Shown here piece after piece: positions 22,296-34,900 of a stretch of 64,000 nt of DNA. The translations under genes and the position numbers were made by a program. Source of the DNA: Paramacrobiotus metropolitanus (Eukaryota > Tardigrada > Eutardigrada > Parachela > Macrobiotidae); contig NW_026570330.1 in NCBI RefSeq assembly GCF_019649055.1, positions 124,001 through 188,000 on the forward strand. The letters are read 5' to 3'. Under the pieces are notes generated by a model. The model did no database searches and was not told the origin of the DNA. It saw only the letters and a program-made list of their open reading frames with translations. Every line of letters begins with the position of its first letter. The stretch's first letter is position 1.

Positions 22296-25200
22296 ATGTT
22301 CCGTTCCCAATTAACCCCATCCACCTCGCGTCTGACGCAGACGGACGACGTGGAGCGGGAATCCGACACCGAGTCTAGCGACGATTCCGGGGACGGCGCG
22401 GGCCTGGATGACGCCAGCCAGGAGCCCGTCGACGCCATCATGACCGTCCTCCTCAACGCCGTCAAACTTCCCCGCAGCGCCAGTGAACGGGCGGGCACGC
22501 TGGGGTTCCTGGAGAGCGAGGCGTACGTGGAGGCGGGGCAGACGCTGGATCTGATGCTGGAGCACTGGCAGCACCATGCCTCCTTCCAGCCGGGGTTTCT
22601 CGATGAGGCCGCCCAGCGGGATCTCGATCCGCATCGCTTCAGCTGGGTGAAGGTGGGCCAGCTGGTCTGGGCCAAGCACAAACGCTTCGATTGGTACGCT
22701 TTCTGTCCCATACTCAGCAATAGATGGCGAATTAATAAAAATTGCGCATACGAATATTGATTTTTTTTAAAAAGCCCGTAATAGAATGGTATGGCTCACG
22801 CTGATTAAAAATCTGGCTCTATTAAAGATCAGTTATTATTTTAATTGGTTTTAATAGAGTGAAAAGTACAGTATTCTATCGCAGGACCGATAAATTAAAT
22901 AGATAATTTGATATGTGTTCTTTAAACGACAAAATAATGGACGACTTTCATAAATAATGGTTCTGATGATTTTTTAATACTGTATCCGCTCGCACATCTT
23001 GAACCACAGAGTGTGTGTACGGGAAAAACGCGCATTCAATATACACACTCTAACCGGGCCAAACGCGCGATTCGCGATTTGATAAATTTCTGATGTCTTT
23101 GCAACATCTGGTCTGGAGAACTTCTTGAATATAAAAAAAAATTGGAGCTCTAACAATTTTAAACTTGTTTATGCTCGATAGCAGCCATTAACATACAGCT
23201 TTGCCGTAAGCACGAGTTACAGACTGATTTGTTGTGGTTTTTGGGGTACCCCTGGAAGGGGATGGGTACGTTCAGCGTCAACATTCTTGATGGCGATGAA
23301 CCACAGAACAATTCGAGCTTTCAGCTGCGGAACCTTTTTCCAGAGTGAACTGCCATTTAAATGAAAATTCTTGGTTTATTGGACAAATTCACAAGAAGAA
23401 CTGTTCATCTTGAAACCAAATGAGCAATATTTCGTAGTCGTGCATTTTGCCCGGTTAGAGTGTGTATATTGAATGCGTGTTTTTCCCGTACACAAACTCT
23501 GTGGTTCAAGATGTGCGAGCGGATACAGTAATTTTTTAATAAAGTGAGGCATGATAGTATATCACAATTTACGGGCACGTACGGGATCGTAAGTTAAATA
23601 ATATACATATGCGTTTGCCAGATGATGAAACAAAATAAACAGGCTCGAGGCAAATCAGTATGATGATTTTTAAAAAAATAAAATTAAAAAGATTTTTAAA
23701 AAAGCCTTTGAAACCCCGTATTGATTGTATACTTACATTTTCAAATTGAATAGGTGGCCAGCGGTGATAAAGAGCATCAAGCGTAAGAAACGGCAGCGGA
23801 CCCTCAACGCCAGCAGCCACGTGGTGGTGATGTTCGTGGAGCCGGTGTACGATCACTATCTGCAGTACGTGAAGAGCGGACTCAAGTACGTCCTGGGGGC
23901 CGTTCACCAGCTGACGCCCATGCATCTGGCCCGCTCCGAGGGGGAGATACAGCGCTCCAAACGCTCCTGGATGACCGCGGAGGATTCCTACATGGACAAC
24001 ACCATGTTCGAGGTCTCCGAGCGGATGGTACGGGCGATGACGACGATCATTAATTTTGACAAAATAATGAATTAATGGACTACACTAACAACATCCATGT
24101 ATCAGTAAATTTACAAATTAAAAGGTAAATATAAAAAACAGATAATTTAAAAAATAAATTTACTGTACAGATAGTAAATTAAATTTTAGATACACCCGCA
24201 AAATACGGCAGTGAAAGTTTGTTTTCTTCCTGTGTTGCAGGCCGTGGTGTACGAGATGAACCGCGATAAGTTGGTGCGCGACGGAACGCTGAATTTTGAG
24301 CTGCTCGGGGCGCTGTACTATCTGGCGGAGATCGTGTGGTGCAAGATGTGCTCCATGCATGTATGTCGAGAGAAATGCTGTAATTCCTTGAATTTTATTG
24401 ATAACAACAATGAGGATGATTTTTTATTGATTTTTTTAAAAATTCTTTCCGAAAGATGATGTTTTAGTTCCTTGTAATTCCCGAATTTTATCTACAAGAA
24501 AACTCCTTTGGAGTTTGTTTCTTTATTTCCTGGAGTTTCATCGATAAGGAGAATCTGGCCTTCTTTTCATCCGATGCCGTAATATTTTCGTAACAAATAC
24601 CTTTACGGAACATCCGATCAAACACAAAAATATCGGAAAATCCATTTTAAACGCTTTTTCGTTTTAAAAAAATTTTTATAGTTGTGAAAATTGGTCACTT
24701 CGTGTTCTTTCTCTTGCGAAAGCTGACCGTGAGTAAGTCGATAACTGTGTTTTCGTACGTATCCCTGGACTTTCTAGTTAGCCTTTGTACTACGTTAACC
24801 GCTGAATTGTACAACTGGAATATTTCCAGGTTGTCGCTTGCTTCGTACTAAATTAGCGTTTAATGCAGCTGAGCGACGGTAATCTCTGGCAGTCGACTGA
24901 CTGCGATTTGGATAATAAATATTAAATCAGTTAGGAAAATATTTAGCCTATTAATCAGTCAATTAATTAGAAGAAGTATTAATAATAATAAATAGCAAGT
25001 AATTAATGTACATCATGATGGAATAATAAATTAAATAATCACGAGTGAGCAATAATAAATCAGATAATTGAATATTTATTTGATTGACTATTTAATTAAC
25101 AAAAATTTATTATCGACAAATAAATTTGATGTTCTTTATTGTTAATAAATGCAGATTATCCCGCCCAACCCCTTACCCAACCTGGACCCCTTCAAACCCT

Positions 25201-28200
25201 TCCTGTCCACCCTGGAGGACGTGTCTTTCTGGCGCGACACCGCCCAGCCCCGTCCCCCTCGGCCGCGCCCCTACGCCGACCCCACGGACCCCCCGGTCAC
25301 CGAGCCGACGGAATGGTACGGCTTCGACTTCATCCAGATTGCCCTCCAACGCGACCCCACCAAAATCGACTACTCGGAGGAGAATGCCGCCGTGGTGCAG
25401 CAGCGCAACGTGTATGCCGCGCGTCTATTAGACGCCATCCGCAGCCCCGGGTGCCAGCGCTATCTGACGACGCTGCGCGATGCCCCGCGCACCGATCGCC
25501 GGCACACGAAGCGGACGCGGGCCTGGGTGATGCGGGAGATGTGGCAGTTGGTGCATCAGGAGATCCGCTGTCCCTCCGGACCCATCGTGGAGGATGGGCA
25601 GGTGTTTGAGTTGTATAGACTGATGAGAAGGATCCGGAGGAAGGAGGACGATGATAATGTGCAGTTTATGCGCGATTGCTATGATGTCTGGCTGCCGGAG
25701 GCGGTCATCTATGCGATCATGGTGAGACAGTGATGGATGCGACATAAACTGATTTTTTTAGGAAATTAATTATAGTTTTTTTAGGGATTAAACTGTAATT
25801 AATATTTTGTAGAGATTAAATTGTAAATAATATTTTTAGGGATTAATTTACGATTAATTTGGTTAATTCCCGTGTTTTTCTTATAGAAAAAATAATAAAA
25901 AAATGTAGCGTTGTTTTATGAACGAATTAATGTAAAACAATATAAATTGAAGATAACTGTGATTCTGCTGGGAATCAACCTGATTTTTGCTTAAATATGT
26001 CAGTTCTGGCGTTTTCATGTTTGTAAAAAAATAAAGTAGATTAGACGGAAAGAGTGTAGTGATAATGTGCAGTTTATGCGGGATTGCTATGATGTCTGGC
26101 TGCCGGAGGCGGTGATCTGTGCGATCATGGTAAGACAGGGGATGCGACATTACTTCATATTTTTTGAGGGTTACCTAAATTATAATCAGCATTTTTTAGG
26201 GATTAAACTGTACTCGTATTAATATTTGTTAGAGATTAAATTGGAAATAATGTTTGTTAGGGATTAAATTAGTTGTAGATTAATTTGGTTATTTAATTCA
26301 CGGGTTTGTCTTATAGGAAAAAAAGTTGTAAAAAATCATAACATATTTAGAAACGAATTAATGTAAATTAATGCAAATAACTGGAGATTTTCTGTTAATT
26401 AACTAAATTTTTACTTAATTACGTCAGTTCTGGCTTTTGCTTATTTTAAAAAAAATTGACGAATTATGCGGCGGATCGGGCGGGAGGATGACATCATCGT
26501 AAAATTAAGCGCTAAAGTGCAGGAAGCGTAAAGAGGAAGTAAAAGCAGCATTGGGAAGTAATTTAAAAAAACTTACAATTAACTTCAAATTTAATTTAAG
26601 ATGTCTGATGCCATAGAGAAGTATGCCATAGGGAAGTGATAACTGACCTTGAGCGTTTGAAAACGTTCGAGCCATAGCACTACGATTCTGTCGATCAGTT
26701 AAACGTTTTTCGGGTATACTCGTTACTTTTCGCCATTTCTTAATCGAAACGTAATTTTTAATTAGGTATGTCACGTCTTGGCACAGATGTTTATTGTGCC
26801 ACTCTGGCCGGATAGATACTGAGTAATAATGATAATAATGGAAATACTCGTAGTACCACATAAAATGCGTCCTCTACAGGTCAACACAGTCATGCGGGTT
26901 GCTACGCGCTAATATGGCGCGTAGCCACTACACTACATCTTCACCCTTAAAATGAAGTGAAAAAGCAGAACATTATGGCAAAATGTCGAAATAATCTTCC
27001 TCGACATTGTAGACGGTATTGACCTTTTCCTTCTTCTTGTTGTCCTTCTGCTGGCATGCCCTCTCTATATGGCCTTTCATGCCGCAACCATTGCATCTGG
27101 TGTTTTTATACCAGCATTCTTCTGGCGTATGCCGCCAGGATCCACATCTTTTACATTTCCGCCGGGACGGCATCTCTTCTTCACTTCCACTTTCGTCATC
27201 ATTCTCTTCCTGTCTCTTTTCTCTACTGCTCTTCTCCTCTTTCTTCACTCTTATTTCTCGCTTCTTAATGTTGTTCACCACATTCTCTTCCACATTAGTT
27301 TTTCTCGCCTCTTTCACGCTTGTTTCATATTTGATAGCAATTTGGAGGGCGGCGTCGAACGTCTTCAGCTCTTGCAGCATTAGGTAGCGTCTTGTTGCGT
27401 CGCTTTTGACGCCTGCCACGAGCACAGCACTTAAATTCTTCTCCAGCACTGTTGCCGGAAAGTCGCATAGGATCGTTTTGTCACGTAAACGTGTCGCGAA
27501 GTCCACCAGGCTTTCTTTTTCGTCCTGCCGAAGACTGAAGAACAGCGCCCACTCGGTTATTTGGTTTGTGTACGGGGCGTAGGCCGTTTCCAGCTTCGTG
27601 ACCAGTTCACCCAGTGTGAAGTCGGACGGCATCTTGGGTTTGCACATCGAAACTAAAAGCTGCAGGGCCTTCGTGTCCAGACTGTTTATTAGCAAGGCAC
27701 GGTGCTTGTCCGTATGAAGGTCGGTCAGCACAGTATAATTATCATACAAAAACTTCCACGCCTTCCAGTCCATGGTTTCCGGATTGAACTTGGTCAATTG
27801 ATCGGTTGTGGTCGTCATTTTCGATCTCTTATTATATAGCGCTCGCTTTCCTCTTCTCCTTTCCCGCTTCAGAGTTCAGAGAATACTACACTTCACGCCA
27901 ATTGTCACGTCTTGGCACAGATGTTTATTGTGCCACTCTGGCCGGATAGATACTGAGTAATAATGATAATAATGGAAATACTCGTAGTACCACATAAAAT
28001 GCGTCCTCTACAGGTCAACACAGTCATGCGGGTTGCTACGCGCTAATATGGCGCGTAGCCACTACACTACAAGGTATTTGCTATTCAGTGACATGGACTT
28101 TGTCTGATTGTGGTATGTTCACTTTTTCATACTTCTTACATCATAATTTCAGTATTCACTGCCGTTATTGCCACGAATTAATCAAATTCATTTTAAATCC

Positions 28201-28464
28201 GGTAATTGTGTGATGTGTATTATCTAAAAAACACAAGGCTCATAAATAAATAAAAACTAGTAATATTTATTAGAAACAAAATTCAATAAATAAATCTGAA
28301 AAGTGATAACAAGGAAAGATGTTTCCGGGCAGATGATTGACGGGGTGAACTATCCGGAAGCGGAGCGGCGGTATGTGATGGGCGCGCAGTACACGGAGGA
28401 AGAAGTGGAGGCCGGCTGGGATAAGAATCCCGTCCTCTCCATGGTGGCTGCCATGGAGAAATGA
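22296..28464 (+). CDS. PWWP-domain protein, PWWP3A/MUM1-like (496 aa)
   Basis: PWWP3A (MUM1, EXPAND1) is a nucleosome-binding chromatin factor that works with 53BP1 in DNA-damage responses. Five exons join in frame: 22296-22693, 23754-24027, 24241-24360, 25155-25721 and 28333-28464. Residues about 120-200 form the PWWP domain, with VGQLVWAKHKRFDWWPAVI; the core motif DWWPA (132-136) is created across the first splice junction. The acidic Ser/Asp/Glu N-terminus is probably disordered. The C-terminal part, WLPEAVIYAIMMIDGVNYPEA, followed by ERRYV and G, resembles the end of vertebrate MUM1 proteins as I remember them; this supports the subfamily but needs a search. Intron 1 holds a MULE-like MITE. 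Intron 4 holds a partial copy of exon 4 and an antisense LTR element. Some exon borders (especially 28333) have weak pyrimidine tracts. Confidence 0.82.
22978..23530. mobile_element. Mutator-like MITE with ~82-bp inverted repeats
   Basis: This 553-bp element begins TACTGTATCCGCTCGCACAT, and its right end is the inverse of the left for about 82 bases with only two mismatches. It is flanked by a perfect 9-bp direct repeat, ATTTTTTAA, at 22969-22977 and 23531-23539. Long terminal inverted repeats with 9-bp target duplications point to the Mutator-like superfamily. A reading as a TA-duplicating mariner-type element (TA next to CTGTATCC) is the alternative. The interior has no coding capacity. It sits in intron 1 of the PWWP gene. 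Confidence 0.8.
25653..26460 (+). repeat. Tandem duplication of exon-4 end plus intron (~408 bp)
   Basis: The last ~70 bases of PWWP exon 4, its donor and ~340 bases of intron 4 (25653-26060) are repeated head to tail at 26061-26460. The coding part of copy 2 still reads FMRDCYDVWLPEAVICAIM up to a good donor (ATCATG|GTAAGA). The intronic parts share words such as TTAGGGATTAAACTGTA, TAGAGATTAAATTG and GTCAGTTCTGGC. Confidence 0.85.
26073..26129 (+). other. Possible 57-bp cassette exon from the duplication
   Basis: In copy 2, the word GATAATGTGCAG could act as a 3' splice site just before TTTATGCGG, and the donor ATG|GTAAGA follows 57 bases later. The segment is exactly 19 codons, phase 0 at both ends, with no stop. 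Its inclusion would repeat the last 19 residues of exon 4 with one Tyr-to-Cys change. Whether it is ever spliced in is unknown; it may simply be a relic. Confidence 0.3.
26769..26937 (-). repeat. LTR (3' LTR in element orientation)
   Basis: This 169-bp repeat is identical to 27903-28071, base for base as far as I can compare. It contains the palindromic segment GCTACGCGCTAATATGGCGCGTAGC near its right edge and, on the minus strand, a CACAATAAACA polyadenylation-type signal. Confidence 0.93.
26973..27818 (-). CDS. Gag-like protein with two zinc knuckles (281 aa)
   Basis: A Gag-type structural protein of an LTR retrotransposon, expected to form the particle that packages element RNA. The first ~150 residues (WKAWKFLYDNY, LQLLVSMCKPK, FATRLRDK) have the character of the helical retrotransposon Gag domain of Ty3/gypsy or related elements. 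A Lys/Glu-rich linker follows. Two CCHC knuckles lie near the C-terminus: CKRCGSWRHTPEECW and CNGCGMKGHIERAC. The second has the exact C-x2-C-x4-H-x4-C spacing, and the first is a variant with longer spacing. The frame is intact. No downstream pol frame exists before the LTR. Confidence 0.9.
   Translation of the reverse strand: MTTTTDQLTKFNPETMDWKAWKFLYDNYTVLTDLHTDKHRALLINSLDTKALQLLVSMCKPKMPSDFTLGELVTKLETAYAPYTNQITEWALFFSLRQDEKESLVDFATRLRDKTILCDFPATVLEKNLSAVLVAGVKSDATRRYLMLQELKTFDAALQIAIKYETSVKEARKTNVEENVVNNIKKREIRVKKEEKSSREKRQEENDDESGSEEEMPSRRKCKRCGSWRHTPEECWYKNTRCNGCGMKGHIERACQQKDNKKKEKVNTVYNVEEDYFDILP
27903..28071 (-). repeat. LTR (5' LTR in element orientation)
   Basis: The second 169-bp copy. 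For the minus-strand element this is the promoter LTR. It abuts the right-hand copy of the AGGTA target duplication and, on the interior side, the putative primer-binding site. Confidence 0.93.
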
Positions 28465-28924
28465 ATCTTTCTACTTTTTTATAATTTCCGGAATTTTTAT
28501 TGGAATTTTTCTGGAATTTCTTGATATGTTGGCATTAAGTAAACGAATGAAATGCACCGATAACTACTATTTTTTCATCGCTTGTTTTTTTAAGTTGTGG
28601 TACTCAATAAGGAAGTACAGTGCTTAATTTTTTCTGTACAGTCAATATACGAGTTTACTTATCTTGTTTTTGAACAGTCCCATAATGAAAATAAATACAC
28701 GGTGTGTTGCGAAATTCCCTAGCAACAAACGTTCGTAGAAGAAAACCGTTGAATTTGGTATAATAACTGCCATTAAATTGACTAAAAAATTAGTAAATAA
28801 AATAAATAGTTAATATTTTTTAAGTTTTGATTTTTAAAAATAATTTTTCGGTACGAAGATATTTTTTTTCTGAGCGGAGGAAGTCAAGGAAATTCTGAAT
28901 ACTCTGTATTTTTAACGGGGAAGA
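28465..28924. other. Short spacer holding the glycogen phosphorylase promoter
   Basis: Only 460 AT-rich bases separate the stop codon of the PWWP gene from the ATG of glycogen phosphorylase on the same strand. They must contain the PWWP 3' end and the phosphorylase promoter. No clear TATA box or extra exon is visible. Confidence 0.45.
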
Positions 28925-31900
28925 ATGCTGCAGCCCTCGCTGGACCGGGGGCGTTTCCTCAGCGTCCGCGATGTGAACACGTCGACGACGGTGGCGGCGG
29001 TGAAGCAGCGCTTCAACGAGCACCTGCACTTCACCGTGGGGAAGGACCGCTTCACCGCCGACCAGCACGACTACCTGCAGGTGCTGGCCCGCACCACGCA
29101 GGACCATCTCATGAAGAAATGGATCCGCACGCAGCAGCACTACTACAATCAGGATCCCAAAGTACGCGCTTTATCCTCACTGGACCTTACGTACGAGTAC
29201 CGTAGAACAGGGGAAAATCTGCTCAGAAAATAGCTCAAATTAAAAATAAATTTTGACATGAAGAAATAATACAAATAAATCACTCAGTTTGCAAAAAATT
29301 TTTACATTTAATCGTCATGTAACATGAAGGAATCTGTCTAAGCCAGTACGTGATACTTGATACGTACTTATACTCGTAGTATCAGCTAAAATTTAAAAAC
29401 AATTTTGGTAATACAGGTAAATAAATCAATGTGCACAAATAGAAAAGCGGCGTCAAATTAATAACAGTATATTTAACGAGCTGACTAATTTATTTGCACA
29501 TATATCTGATGGTTGTAATATCAACTAAAATAAACTGCACTTACGAGGAAAGAGTTTATGAAAGCACTGGACGGCCGTATCGAAAAATTAATTGTAACAT
29601 AGGAAAAGCGAAAAACTTTGCAAAAAAAGAGAATATTTCGGCAAATGGACTTGCACAACCTGTACTGGCGTTTGCCGTATGCTAAGCGCGAGAATAGAGA
29701 TGGCAGAAAACGCTATTTAAGCCATTACACTACGTTACGTGTCGTTAGTATGTAATGTGCCTTCGCTAGTCTCAAGCTGTTATTTCGTACAAATATTATA
29801 AATTTAATTACAACAGAAATTTTTTTAAAATTTGGCTAAAAATAGTAAGACAAATTACACGTGCAGTTAAAGAGTATATTTATATAACAGCATTGGACAG
29901 GAGCATTTTAATAATGATTTTGTACAAAAACTAATCGCCAAAGCGGGAGAAAAAGACTGGCGCATTACATAATGTACATCATGTACGAAAAGTTGTACGA
30001 TATTATCATGTGAACGTAAAACCAGACAGCGACTTTACATCGGCCAAAAGCCATAACACTACGATCCGTTCGTTATGGCATAATCATGTCGCGGCCCCCT
30101 GAAAATTTATACACTGCCCAGCAATTAATTTCTGTCTACAGTTTTTCATAACAGAGTATTAGATGATTGAATTAATTAGCTGATGAATTATCAATATAAA
30201 TCTGTTTCTTTTATCCATTATTACTTTGTGTGCGTACCGAAATACGGTACATAAATATGTATCGGGTATTTAGATGGTGAATTCCATCTTGAACCTACAG
30301 ATAAGTCCGAATGATTATTTTAATATAATTAATCATAATTGCAATAATTTTTATTAATATTTTCGTTTTTTAATAATTTTACCGCACTCAACAACAAAAC
30401 GTTATTTTAACAATTTTAAGATGACCTTTGTAGCGTGTGTACTACCTGTCGATGGAGTACCTGATCGGGCGGACCCTGCGCAACACCATGGGCAACCTGG
30501 GCATCACCGATCCCTGCGTGGAGGCCATGGCCGATCTGGGACTCAAACTGGAGGAACTGGAAGAGCTGGAAGTGGACGCTGGGTTAGGGAATGGTGGACT
30601 GGGACGACTGGCCGCCTGTTTCTTAGGCAGGTACCGAGAGACCCCTTCTTCCGGTGTTAATCAACCTAAAGGTCATGGTTGCCGGTTCGGGTCGTAGATT
30701 CCCTGGCGACGCTGTCCATCCCGGCGGTGGGGTACGGAATTCGCTATGAATTCGGGATCTTCAAGCAGGCGATTGTCAACGGGGAGCAGCGGGAGGAGCG
30801 CGATGATTGGCTGGAGTTTGGGGATCCCTGGGAGAAGATGCGGGTGGAGAGAAAGGTCACCGTGCATTTTCACGGGCAGGTTGTCAGGGAGGCCGGCGGC
30901 CGGGCGCGGTGGATCAACACGCATGTAAGAAATTAATTTCAATAATTCGCCATTTTATTACTTACCGTTTATGACATTTTCCTGCGTTTAATCCGTGTTT
31001 GGAATTTCCTTACGTTAGTCTATACATAGTAGTTGTCTCCTGTGTAGTGTATTCTGTAATGTATCAAAAAAGGCAGTAAAACTATTTTGTTGATTTTCTG
31101 TTTTATTGCTGGGTTTATTTTTTTCATTTTTTGTTTTATTGACTTCTCTTGGCACATCTTCAAGATTGTACTGCTGTACAGATGGTTTTGTATGTTATCA
31201 CATATGCATGTTACTATTCTCGATTTTATTCTCCTTTTTTGAAGTTTCAAAACTTTCTTGTCGAATTATTTTACGCTCCTTTTCGAAACGTAAATACGCT
31301 CGTTATTTACGTTATTTACGCTCCTTTCCGAAACGTAAATAACCGCGCGCTGATTCGAACACCGGCAATAAAAATGCAATAATAAAAATAGAAAAATGAA
31401 TTAAAGAAATAAGAGAAGAAGGAAATAAAACATAAGCAATGAAAATCAGTGAAAAAAATGGTGAATAATAAAAGTTTGAGTGCAACGCGTAATAAATAGA
31501 TAATGTTATGAATAAAAGAATGCATGTTGAACGACTGCAGGAAAAGAACTACGAAAAAATAGCCATTTTGCATATTAGCACTAAGTCTTTCGTTAATTAG
31601 TGGAATATTTGCATATGGATCAGTTGATCCAAGCGGCAGTCTGAGCCAGTCCACTACGATATGCTACTGCATATACTACCGTTTATTAGCCTTGTTTATT
31701 AGCCGTGCTGGGTATCGAGAAAGGAGAAAAACTAGAAAATCCAATGATAAATTTTGAAATAATAAATCTTATTTGGTAAAAATGCCAATATCTGCAGACG
31801 GTGTACGCCGTGCCCTTTGACATGGCCACGCCGGGCTTCCGCAACGAGACCTGCAACATCCTCCGTCTGTGGTCGGCACGCTCGCCCAACACCTTCCAGT

Positions 31901-34900
31901 TGGAGGATTTCAACGCCGGCAAGTACATGAGCGCGGTGCTGGACCGGAATACGGCCGAAAAGTGCGTGAACTGATTCAGCAAGGTAACACCGGTTTGTAG
32001 AAGTTCACACTAACATACATATACAGTCAACTAACGTGTCGAATGAAGCGTTTGGTTATTACCATTTGTATTTTCCATAGCGCTTCGTTTGTGCTACGGT
32101 AAGCATATAATAAATATTTATAATTATAATAATTATAATAAACAAGGTAGCAATTGTAATTACAGGAATAATTATAATTCTAAGAACCATTGTTTTGTAC
32201 GGAAGAGATAAAAAATAAAAGATGCAAAAACTAGAAAAATATATGTTGGATTACAGCAGTTTTGATCTAACTGTGACTGACACACGAAGAATAGCCAGTT
32301 CCAATGTAAGCCATCATTCTGCGATCACTTTACAAGCATAGCACAACACAGCCTTGCAGTTATTGCATTTCTTGTGTCAATTTAGCTTGAGAACTTCCGG
32401 ATACTTACTGTAATAATTGTGATAGAAGTAGAACGGCAGTTGCTTTAATATTAATCAAGGGATTTAATCATTTTCGTATTTTTATTTTATTTGTTTGTAG
32501 AATTTTTTAATTGGGATTAAACAAATTCAGCCAAATTCGTGAATAAGCATTAGTAACAAGAATTCAGGACTGTAAATCCATACAAGTACGAAATGAACAC
32601 TGTGTGACTGTGGTGTACTTGTACGGTATTCGAAAGATAAAAGTTCATAAAACCCGGTAGTCTCCATACTGCACGACTGCATCAGTTATCTGCCAGGATT
32701 AACTAGAAAAACAAGTTTTTAGCTTCGTTGGTTTTAATTGAGGCTCTTTGGTACATCGTTTTCGTGCGACAGATTATCTTGTTATTTTTCTTTTTTAGAA
32801 ACTTAACAATATTTTCGCCATGCCGAACAATTTTAAAAATAATCAGTAGCATTTAAATTTGACATTTACTTTACATTTGGTGAATACATTTATTTTACTG
32901 GAACATTTGTATTTATTTTATATTCGGAGCCTATATACTTATTTTATATTCTATAGATTACATATATCTTTCATTCATTTTGTATTTATTTCAAATTCAG
33001 CCTACTATAGTTATAATCGCCCATTTCCATGTACGTATATTTACGAGGGTTTAATAATTCGCCACTTACATTTTATTTTACTCGGGGTATTTAATACATT
33101 TGGTGGATATATGTGGTGGATGGGTTGTTACAGTATTTCCCGTGTTCTATATCCGAACGACAACTTCTTCACCGGCAAAGAGCTGCGTCTGCAGCAGGAG
33201 TATTTCCTGGTGGCGGCGTCCCTGGCGGACATTGTCCGGCGCTACAAGTACGCCATCTATGGCTGTCACGAGCCGACCCGGACGTCCTTCGCCGAATTCC
33301 CGGAGAAAGTGGCCATCCAACTGAACGACACCCATCCCTGTTTAGCCATCCCGGAACTGATGCGGCTGCTGGTGGATGGGGAGGGGCTAGCGTGGGAGGA
33401 GGCGTGGCGCATCTCTACGCGCACTTTTGCCTATACCAACCACACCGTGTTGCCGGAAGCGCTGGAACGCTGGCCGGTACGCGAAATAATAATTATTATT
33501 ATCATTATCGAACCAATAGTAGCCACACTCCACTTGGGAGACTTTAAAGGCTATTGGAATTTATTTTTGGTATTTTGAAAATTTATACTTTTTTTGGTTT
33601 GATTTTATGAGATAAAAGTTGCTCATCTGGGAATCGAACCCAACCTGTACAGTGCAAAAGAATTCTAGCAATTTTTGTAAATTTTGTGCCGTTATTTTCA
33701 AATTAATGGTGGTAATCATTATTAAATATTAATTAGATATAAAATAAAAATATTTATACAAAATTAAACATATAATTTGAAAAAACAATAAATTGAAAAA
33801 TCTAATTATATAAAAAATTCTCAGTGTTATTTATGTTTTGATTTTCATAGAGATATTTTTGCTCAGTAATTAAAAACGGTTTTTTTCCCTTGGAAACTGC
33901 GATTAAGTTAAGTTATTTGATTAATTTGATAGTGCTATTTGTTTAGCTAATTTCGTATTACATGCAACAAATTCTTTTCGAGAATCTCATCCGCAAAAAA
34001 ATTTACAAATTTGTTTTCTTTAGGTGGAAATGCTGGAGAAATTATTACCACGGCATCTGGAAATTATCTACGAAATTAACTGGTGGTTCCTGTACGAGAA
34101 AGTGAATAAAAAATGGCCGGACGGCAGTCAACTGCGCAGCATGTCCATCATCGAGGAGGCGGATGTGTTTAACCCGCGGAAACGCGTCAACATGGCGCAT
34201 CTGGCCATTGTCGGCTCGCACACCGTCAACGGCGTCGCGCAGATCCACAGCGACATCCTCAAACGAGTAAAACATACAATTTTTGGTACATTAAATGTAA
34301 AATAATTCGAAAATAATATTTATCATATTTCTACCAGATTTATTCAAATAACAAAAAATAACTTGGAATTAATTGGACATCTTTCTGGTCTGAATTACTG
34401 TAATTGAGAAAACTGGCGAGAAAATTCGCATTCAGATAATGGGCAGTAACGCTGCTGATTTAATTATTTGATTGATAAATAATATAATACATAGCCCATT
34501 TTTCTGTATAATAATAGATAAAAATAATATTTTTATTTGAATGAATTTGATTGATTTTTTTAATTAATTTAATTTAATTTTGTATTTTGAAGGTAACGTA
34601 ATTAACATTTTAATATAACTTAATAGAATATTTTGATTAATTTTTTATTTAATTTTTTTATTTGCTAGGTGATTTTTAAAGATTTTTACGCGTTGTGGCC
34701 GGAGAAATTCCAGAATAAGACCAACGGCATCACGCCGCGCCGCTGGCTGGTCAACTGTAATCCGCTTCTCACGGGTTTTATCTGTGAGAAAATCGGTCCG
34801 CTGGACGACTGGATCCGCCATCTGGAGGCCCTGCGCAAACTAGCGGCTTTAGCCGGTGACAAGGACGTCTTAACGGAGTTGGCCAACGTCAAACTGCAGA

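Larger units (their letters stand above)
26769..28071 (-). mobile_element. Gag-only LTR retrotransposon, 1303 bp, identical LTRs
   Basis: Two identical 169-bp long terminal repeats (26769-26937 and 27903-28071), with TGT..ACA ends, flank a 965-bp interior. A perfect 5-bp duplication, AGGTA, borders the element at 26764-26768 and 28072-28076. Read on the minus strand, a TGGCGTGAAGTG primer-binding-type site follows the 5' LTR and a purine tract (AAGGGTGAAGA) precedes the 3' LTR. The LTR contains AATAAA. Only a gag-like frame is present; protease, reverse transcriptase, RNase H and integrase are absent, so mobility must depend on another element. LTR identity means the insertion is recent. It lies antisense in intron 4 of the PWWP gene. 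Confidence 0.93.

Noticed and set aside
33620-33700. tRNA gene on the minus strand (perfect B-box word GGTTCGATTCC with a T-arm-like stem)
   Set aside because: No A box, anticodon arm or matching 5' acceptor strand can be found upstream, so only a T-arm-like relic is present.
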